From Gentiana macrophylla (Eukaryota > Streptophyta > Magnoliopsida > Gentianales > Gentianaceae): a stretch of 64,000 nucleotides of DNA. Made by a program: the position numbers and the translations under genes. The notes beneath the pieces were generated by a model. It was not told the origin of the DNA, ran no database searches, and saw only the letters and a program-made list of their open reading frames with translations. Positions 57,082 through 64,000 of the stretch are shown here, in pieces (within the stretch, counting starts at the first letter, position 1; each line of letters begins with the position of its first letter). The stretch lies in the NCBI GenBank assembly GCA_026214975.1, contig JAOBSW010000620.1:16265-80264 (forward strand), given 5' to 3'.

Positions 57082-58600
57082 ATTTCCCCCTTTTTGGTGA
57101 TGATGCCAATACCCTTTCCTAACAGCAAAGCAAAAAGATTAAAACAAAAACAGAACAAACTTGGTAATTTCTCATTATAATCATTTGTTCAAAAGTTATT
57201 ACGTACTAGAATCAGCAAAGATAAAATAGAAGTAGTATGCTGATCTACTGTCTTCTTTCCCTTTCTTCTCTTGATTTTTCCACTTGTTCTTGGTAAGTTC
57301 TTATCTCTCTGATCATTTCTCTCATCCATTCATTTTCAATCAGAGAGAAATCAATATGAGGATTCACTTGTTTCCACCAATTCCATGCTTCAGGTAGAGT
57401 TAGATTTATCTGATGTACTCTAAATCCTAACCGCATGTAAACTTCTTTAAACTCATTCAGTTGACTCCTTTGCATTTGTGGTAGGTAAACTCCTTCCACC
57501 TCTACCACCTCTCCCACCTCAAGCAGGTCGCCTCAAGGCTTTGACCCTTGTTTCCCAAAACTTAAGTCCAAGAAAAGAATTGAGTCCTCATGGAAACCCT
57601 TATCATGAAAAGGTCTTCTTTGTCGTTGTAGACTCTCTTGTATTCTTTGAGAAGATCATCAAGAAGTGGAAGCCCGCCAAAGTGTGCTCCTTAAAAGCAT
57701 TAGTATCATCTTCCCATCTTTTCTTAGCAAAGATTCAGCAGCCTCTTTTGCTATTGCTGCTTGTCTCTCTTCCCTTATTGACATCATCAATAAACCGACA
57801 AAGAAAGCGATGTACACTTTCCCCGTGTGAGCACTAGGTTGTTCAATTTACCTTCCATTATTTCAACCTAGTGTCCACAAATTGTGATCCTTCCTTGCAA
57901 TGTTTGCTCCAAAGAGATTTATCCTTTTAGTGATCTTGTGATTCAATTCAAAGAGTTGAAGTGTTCCAAAGAAATTTCAAGCAGCTTAGGTGACTCAAGC
58001 AAGTTTATCAAGTTTTTGATGAATAGATGCACATTGGTCTTTCAAAACTTGTCTTTCAAGTATTACCTTGCCTAATCCTCTTACATCTTGAGCAAGGTCA
58101 GCAAGAGCATATTGAGTGAGGTAATATTGAAGCAATAGTTTCAAGTGGTTCTTCCTCTATTCTCCACTAAGTTCAAAGAATCTTCAAATCTCTGCTCTTG
58201 CCTCGCAAGTTGAGTTCTTAAGTTTGTTATGTCATTCCCCGACAGCCCTCAACTCTTCCATAATATGTGTTGGTACCCCACCACCCATTCCTCCAGCAGC
58301 CTCCTTCAAAGAGGCTCTTCTACATTGTATTGTTGCCTCTGTCACGATAACTAAAGCATAGCTCATATCCCTTCCAAAGAAGGTTAGGTCCTTGGAATTC
58401 TTCCAGAATCGGGATCAAGAGTGTGCTCTTCAAAACTATTACAAATGCCCGCTGAGGTTCTTCATCAATATGGTCTTCCTCGTGCACTTGAAACTCATCA
58501 TCACCGTAGTCATAATCCAAGAGTCGCCATCGTCATCAATAACAAAGGTCTGGCCGACTATCTTTACCTACAAAGTGGTTTTGTCTCCAAAGAGTCGTTG
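57082..58600 (-). mobile_element. Copia-J internal 3' region
   Basis: Follows the purine tract of the Copia-J LTR on the minus strand and is bounded on the right by the Copia-I LTR. It contains a small minus-strand open frame (57245-57517) and another (58320-58520). No integrase or RT motif could be read. Large copia elements of this type may carry an extra coiled-coil ORF near the 3' end, which would fit, but I cannot confirm it. Confidence 0.45.
57245..57517 (-). CDS. Unrecognised 90-residue open frame in Copia-J
   Basis: Starts MGEVVEVEGVYLPQ. The C-terminal third (NEWMREMIREIRTYQEQVEK then RERRQ) is charged and heptad-like, suggesting a short coiled coil. LPEAWNWWKQVNPHIDF lies in the middle. 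Upstream, in another frame, the DNA reads a Gly/Arg repeat (GGRGGRGG). I do not recognise the family. It may be the C-terminus of the extra ORF of a SIRE-type copia element or simply leftover reading frame. Confidence 0.3.
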   Translation of the reverse strand: MGEVVEVEGVYLPQMQRSQLNEFKEVYMRLGFRVHQINLTLPEAWNWWKQVNPHIDFSLIENEWMREMIREIRTYQEQVEKSREERERRQ

Positions 58601-60403
58601 TGTGATGCCTGAAAGATAATTTTTGTAATTGTTTTATTTAATAAATGAATTGACATTATTATTCATATTTATTATTCTCATAATCACCGATGTGACAATA
58701 GTATTTACACTATGTAAAACCCTAAGTATATCGCTTATGTAATCACTTAACTCGTTGTATGGTATATACACGGGAGGATTGAGTTAGTGAAGATGTACTT
58801 AAAATACAATTAGCCCGTAGTGAAGTTAATCGAGAGTATCGGTCTCTCCTTTAACGTGCTATTAATGCGCCTGCAACACAAAAGTGTGATAGTCCTATCC
58901 GGACTTTCGGTTAAGAGAACCTAATGGGCATTTACATATGATAGATATATCATATGTAATGGACCGATTTGATTAGAGTTCACTTATATAATTCCGTGAT
59001 CGAGAAGTCTTATCGAATCAATGGATGATCATATTTATGGATATATCTTAATCCCGAGGTGATCACGCTAATCGCTTGAATCGCATGAGGTTTGACTTGA
59101 CGGTTAAGGATTACACCGAGTCCGTGGTCTGAATTACCCCATCTTGGCATTGTAATCGATTGAGTGAGTAGTCGTGTTATCATTGAGATACGAATCCATT
59201 CCTTCCATTTATGGAAGTAGATAAGCAGATTCCTTTATTTGTTAATCCTAAACCGATCGATCGCGCGAGTTCATATCACACCGATTGATCACCAAAGTGA
59301 GTTGTATGAATTAATTGATCACTAGGGTTAATGGTAAATAAGGATAAGAGGTTCTAAAAAGTGGTTAACGGTAACTTCCGATTTAGAATGAATAAATCAT
59401 GAGGATTAATCCATATGTAATGATTATATCAATGGACGCTTATTATTATTCTCGTGAGGAGATAAATATAATCTCATAATCGGAGGAGTGCGCCACGGGA
59501 TTATGGTGGCATATTCTCGTGATTGATTTATCGAATATAATTATTCTATAATTATTTATTTGATTTATCGGAGTCACTGATTATTAGTCCATGGTCCCCG
59601 ACGCGCTTCCAATATAATATAGCATAGCTATTCTCGGACGTCGAATCCTAATAATATTAATTTAGTTCTTTGTTGGACTTTATTAAAACGATATGAATTA
59701 ATTGTTTAATGATTATTAAATTAATGCATTTAAATAATTAAATATGGAAAGACATTTTCCATAATCTCTACTAATTGTGTTATAGCTCAAAAATTAATTA
59801 TGACTAGGTCATGAATTAAAAGTGGCGCCCCCTCTTATTTTTGGAACAAGAAATTAGTTTTCATGACATTAAAGATGTGATAAAATATTTATTGGATAAA
59901 TATTTATGGTAAGAAATAAAGATAAAGATTATTCTAGATTTGTTCTAGAATATTTTGGGATTATCTTTATTTAATAGGATTATCATAATTGATTTTGTAT
60001 TAATTATAAAATCTTGCAGAACTAAAGTTTTACTCTCCTATATAAAGATAGCCTCCTGCCCAAAACACATGTAAATTTCGACTTCACCTCTTAGAGAGGA
60101 GAAGAAACAAATTTCGACATGGGGAAATTTGGGGAAAATCTTGGAGATTTTTCCAGTAGCATATCGGAAGGATTCGGAGGCAGTGATTTCCTTCCACCGG
60201 GAGTTGCTTGGATCACACGCGGAAGATCGTGGTGCTCTTCACGCTTTCCTTCGCTCATCCTATTCATGGTTCTTCAACTTGGATTTTGAGATCCAGAGGT
60301 ATGATCTACAACCCCTTGTAGATATAGATCTAGTTATTTTATTACGTGTAGTTTATAGATCTAGATCCATAAATCGCCTCGCTCGCGGATGGTATTACTA
60401 ACA
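58601..60403 (+). repeat. Copia-I 5' LTR (about 1.8 kb)
   Basis: Homologous, in opposite orientation, to the Copia-H LTR at 41210-42951. It has a TATA box CCTATATAAAGATAG (60034-60048) and ends TTACTAACA, followed three bases later by the primer-like TGGTATCGAGCCA. The start is uncertain by a few bases (TGTGATGCC at 58601). Confidence 0.75.
60034..60048 (+). promoter_or_regulatory. Copia-I LTR TATA box
   Basis: CCTATATAAAGATAG, about 360 bases before the LTR end. The H LTR carries CCTATATAAAGAGAG at the matching place. Confidence 0.6.
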
Positions 60404-60406
60404 AAG

Positions 60407-60419
60407 TGGTATCGAGCCA
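60407..60419 (+). other. Copia-I primer-binding site
   Basis: TGGTATCGAGCCA, one base shorter than the initiator-Met complement TGGTATCAGAGCCA. Confidence 0.65.
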
Positions 60420-60719
60420 TGGTGATCTATATTTATACGTATAAAATATTAGATCTGTGAGTGGTAAAACATGTAGATTTTTGTCCCAATTTTTTGGGGC
60501 CGATGCATATGTTTAATTTTTTATGCTTGGCGATCGTCGTGGTTGAAGAGATGGATTGGGGTTGGCATCGCTGTTATCTGCTAGATCTATTGTAAACTCA
60601 TATAAACGATTAAAATTCGTCCATATGAGATATAGGAAATTATGTAATTCTTTTTTATTGCAATTTTAATTTCCAGAAAATAGATCTGTTTAGTATCTGT
60701 TTAGTATTTTCTTTTCCCG

Positions 60720-61210
60720 CTGATCGAACTATTGAAACGAAGATCCCTCCGGTCAGAATCAAGATTAGAAGATGATGATCAACTCCACAAATTTTGGCTT
60801 CGATCAGAGTCCGTTTCGATATCCGCTTGATGCTGCGAAGAGGCTGATGTAACAGAAAAACGCAGGATTCACAGAAACCCTACCTGTGACTTCCTCGATT
60901 TTCTGGGAGAGTTTGGACCGTTGAAAAGAAAATCCGACCGTTCAGATTGACCAACTTGGAGTTTTGACGTACCATAAAAATTTCAGGTCGATCGGGATTC
61001 ATCTCGATTCCCGATCTGCCTCAGGAAGTCATTGATGCAGTGCAGTCAAAGTCAGATTCAGCAGCAAGTTTGGCGGTTTACAAGAGAAAATTGGTAAGTC
61101 AAAGCACCGATCCAACCGTCCATATTGAAGTTCAAGGAGTGAAGATAAGATCTGGAAAGTTTCGTCCCGATCCGAGTTCGTTTGATTTCCGATCATCGAA
61201 GAGTTCGAAC
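60720..61210 (+). repeat. Three diverged copies of the CCGTT/GATCGG leader module
   Basis: Copies near 60720-60850, 60895-61030 and 61085-61205. Shared words: GGACCGTTGAAA / CGACCGTTCAGATTGACC / ATCCAACCGTCCATATTGAA, then AAATTT(C/T)(A/G)GG..CGATC.G, then a (TCTCGAT)TCCCGATC-like end. The 181-base units at 23870-24780 have the same order of words. Confidence 0.65.
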
Positions 61211-62739
61211 AGCTGCAGATTTAGTTAGAAAGTAGTAAACCCTAGTTAGGTTTTGGTCATTTATTTTCTAATAGGTTAGATTCTGCAAAAGCCAACGATC
61301 CATCTCGGTGTTTAAATTTTCCGCATTTATTTTTATGTGTTTGATCATAAAATAGATATAAAACCGAATTGCCATGACATGCATCATATCATAATCCACT
61401 CCATGCATACATGTAGAATTTTAATTTTGGTAATTAAAATAGGCATGTATATAAACTCGTGTAATTAGTTGAAATTTAATTAATACGTGGTAATTAATAA
61501 ATTTAGTAACTAATTAAAGATCCGAGGACGGGTTATGAAATCGTTAAGCCTTTCGATTGTGTGTTCTCGTGAACCGCCTTAAAGCACAAACGAGATCACG
61601 CTCGATTCGTAGAGTCTACTTAGATCGAATGATGGTAAAAGAACAAAGAAATCTTGGATAAAAACGGTTCGCCTATAGGTTGGGTGGTCAATCGAGCTTC
61701 GGCGAACGCGACTTAACCCTCCTAGTGTGATGTATGCACGGGGTCCGGCAAGACTAAGCTACACCGGAGAACAGAGGGTGATTCCTTCTTATCTCAATGA
61801 GGTCCGTCTTGACCCGATTTCGTCCGATCACACATATGTTCCAACGAATAGGACGGGTAGGCTTGCCTCACGCATCGACACCATTCGAATCCTTGGTTTG
61901 ATGAGCTTTTATGTTAACATCAAAAAGACGTGGTTAGTTAACCCACCACCACTTCCAAAATATTGAGTGGGAGCGGGGAGGCGACAACAACCCACGGCCT
62001 CTACTATAGATACAAGTAAGTGAGAGAAGGGTGACGCCGAGGCGCTTTGATTTCGCCCCTAAGGATGGTGTTCGCCCTATCAACATTCATGGCTTGGTCT
62101 CCGAAAGGATATGATTTTGGTACTCGTCGGGTCACCGACCTATCCTAAGACGGCATACTGGGCGTATCAAGAGATCCGATATAGTAGGTCACACTCATCA
62201 TGGGTATTTTTGATAATATCTAGGCTAAAAGGAAGGTAGTCAATGAATAAAGGGATGTTCGATTCTCTCGTGGGATGTACGATTCTCACAAGTTATTCAT
62301 TGATTTAGATTGTCTCGATTTAACCGTCATCTCTTTGACCTACCCTAAGGCGGCATCAGATGCGAGGTTAAAACCTTGGAATGGTAGAGTAGACTTAATT
62401 TTAGTTTACAATTCCTAAAATAAATATAGTAGTGTTAAACTTGAATTAATATATGTCATTTTATTTACAAGATTATATCCCCTTACTAAATTGCTTAAAA
62501 TTTATAATTGACTAGTATTGACTTCGTTTAAAAAGTGGAAAGTAACTCAGACGCTGAACTAGTTAATCGATAATGCAATTATTTTTCAAAGAGATATTTT
62601 TCTCTTAAGCCTTTTAAAAACCAGAGTGACATATAGTGTATGTCACTAAGTGTCATTCGTGTCAAACGGAAGACAAACTTAGTTTGACCAAAGGTGATCT
62701 CGGACTTTGAAATTTTAGTGAATTTTGAATGTGTAGTAA

Positions 62740-63130
62740 TTACACGAGTAATTTTCTAATTGAAAAATCGGAAAATCATGAAGTGTTACTTAGTTGGACG
62801 ATATTTGGAATCGATGAACTAGTGGGAGCTTTATGATTTGTTGTTTTCTAGAACATTAGAAAAGTGTAATCGACTACACACGTAATCGTTCTAATTGAAA
62901 AACGGAAAGTCATGAAATGTTGCTAGTTAGACGATATTTGGAATCGATGAACTAGTGGGAGTTTCTATGATTTGTTGTTTTTCTCCGAAACAATAGAACT
63001 ATGTACTTAAAGATTTTCTAATTTAAAATCGGAAATTCATAAAAATAAAGCATTGCTCGTTAGACGGTGTTTGGAACCGGATAAACTAGTGGGAGCTTTA
63101 ATGTTATGATTTGTTGTTTTTTCCGTATAT
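62740..63130 (+). repeat. Degenerate tandem array, three ~130-base copies
   Basis: Copies start at TTCTAATTGAAAAATCGG near 62754, TTCTAATTGAAAAACGG near 62889 and TTCTAATTTAAAATCGG near 63016. Each continues with TTAG(A/T)(T/C)GGACG-like and TTTGGAA(T/C)CG words and closes with AACTAGTGGGAG and TGATTTGTTGTTTT. The closing GTGGGAG resembles copia polypurine tracts. Confidence 0.85.
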
Positions 63131-64000
63131 TAGAAAATCGAGAAGTCTCGATTTATAACACTCGAAAATAGACATCCCAACGGTTCCAAGAGTAGTGTCT
63201 ACTCAAACGAATCATTGGTTCAAGATCTGATTTCCATTCACGGAAAGTCAAGAATGGAGAGTATGTCTAAGAGTGTTAGTCATCTAAAAGCGAGTTGATT
63301 TTAAGGCTAAACTGAAATTAATTAATCGAAAATCATAGGATAAGGAAAGTGATTTTGGATCACTAACCAATGAATCCTTGGTGATTTTCTCGAGCTAAGT
63401 TCTTTGGAAGAACAAGGTAGCAAAGCAGTGCATTTAACGATTAAAAGAGTAAACAACGGGGGCGCTTAATTTTAGCTAGAATAGTGGGAGTGATATAAGG
63501 AAATGAATCTCGGTTCAACTCCTTGGATATCGCGGAAAATTTATTTTCTGCTTCGTAATCGTTGGAACGAATGGATTTACCTTCATTCGATAATTTGTTT
63601 GTCGATAGAAAGTGAATATACCATTTGTAGTAATGTAATCCAAGACTCGGACTTTTGTTTGATAAAGTCAAAACCACTTAGAATCGCTGAAATATGTATA
63701 TAAAACACATCTTAAGAACTATTAAAAGCAATTGGTTTCTATATTTAGATAAACACTTCTTCATATTCCATAGTTAGTGCATAGTCCCTAAAAGACAAGA
63801 CCAAGACCCGGCCTGGGTGATTCCTTTCTCCTACCTGTTATATTGTCTCAAAGGTTCGATGACTAAGTTTCCTTTCAATCGGAAAGGATAATGGTTATAA
63901 AGAAGTAATATGGCTTGTTCATGACGACTCTTAGTCCGATGAAAGAAACAAGCTAGTAGTGAGCTTCCGAGTAGTGACTTCTTTGTCCGATAACTATTCA

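Larger units (their letters stand above)
60420..64000 (+). other. Copia-I long non-coding leader
   Basis: About 3.6 kb follow the primer site without a gag start I can recognise. 60720-61210 holds three diverged copies of a CCGTT...GATCGG module also found in G1. 61500-62400 contains GC-richer text with no convincing frame. 62740-63130 is a three-copy tandem array. It may be the leader of a non-autonomous (LARD-like) element whose remainder lies beyond the window. Confidence 0.5.

Overview
This window is nuclear DNA of a flowering plant, most likely a eudicot (I cannot name a species). The evidence is a spliced gene of a plant-specific TPR family, plant-type Ty1/copia and Athila-type Ty3/gypsy retrotransposons primed by initiator-Met tRNA or with TGGCGCC/TGGCGCT sites, an L1-type LINE carrying an RNase H tail, a Stowaway-like MITE, a hAT element and short TRIM elements. 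I see no bacterial operon, CRISPR array, rRNA or tRNA gene.

Layout. Positions 1-1900 hold the only host gene I can support: a three-exon minus-strand gene (576-1740) for a 272-residue TPR-like protein, with a TATA box and a G-box upstream. From about 3.3 kb to the end the window is almost entirely transposable elements, many nested, with target-site duplications (TSDs) visible by eye. In order: a TRIM complex (3310-3666 and 8813-8903) split by Copia-A (3667-8812, minus, TSD TTGCC, unusual AG...CT LTR ends); a LINE 3' end (8912-9687); a Stowaway-like MITE (9767-10006); Copia-B (12005-16291, plus, TSD CTTCA), the best preserved element, with an uninterrupted pol but a gutted gag; a long-inverted-repeat element (16762-17502); the 5' end of Copia-F (to 18124); Copia-C (18125-22361, minus, decayed) containing an LTR-like repeat split by a hAT element (20653-21528, TSD CACGAAGT); Copia-D (about 22540-33651, plus) split in its protease by a 1.8-kb TG...CA insertion, E1 (22995-30377, TSD GTTGC), itself split by a coding-poor Ty3-type element, G1 (23285-28872, TSD GATAT); Copia-E (34590-41209, plus) split by two LTR-like insertions, X (35891-37808, TSD AGGAG) and E2 (38134-39549, TSD ACATG), and cut by the LTR of Copia-H (41210-43648, minus); a complete TRIM (43649-44015); a large Copia-J LTR (44020-57081) split by an 11.4-kb Athila-type Gypsy element, G2 (45041-56414, TSD ACTTG), followed by remnants of Copia-J; and the 5' LTR and long non-coding leader of Copia-I (58601-64000), which runs off the window.

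How it fits together. Apart from the TPR gene nothing here looks like a host pathway. The window is a layered insertion history: H is younger than E; X and E2 are younger than E; G1 is younger than E1, which is younger than D; G2 is younger than J; the hAT is younger than the LTR repeat it splits. Most pol genes are frameshifted; only Copia-B keeps all visible catalytic motifs.

Most worth a second look: short CG-rich or palindromic arrays just upstream of TATA boxes in three LTR families; a CCGTT...GATCGG leader module shared by two LTR elements with different primer sites; a hAT that carries an inverted copy of the repeat it landed in; the AG...CT ends of Copia-A; and Copia-B as a gag-less element with intact pol. 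I found no convincing new defence or metabolic system.
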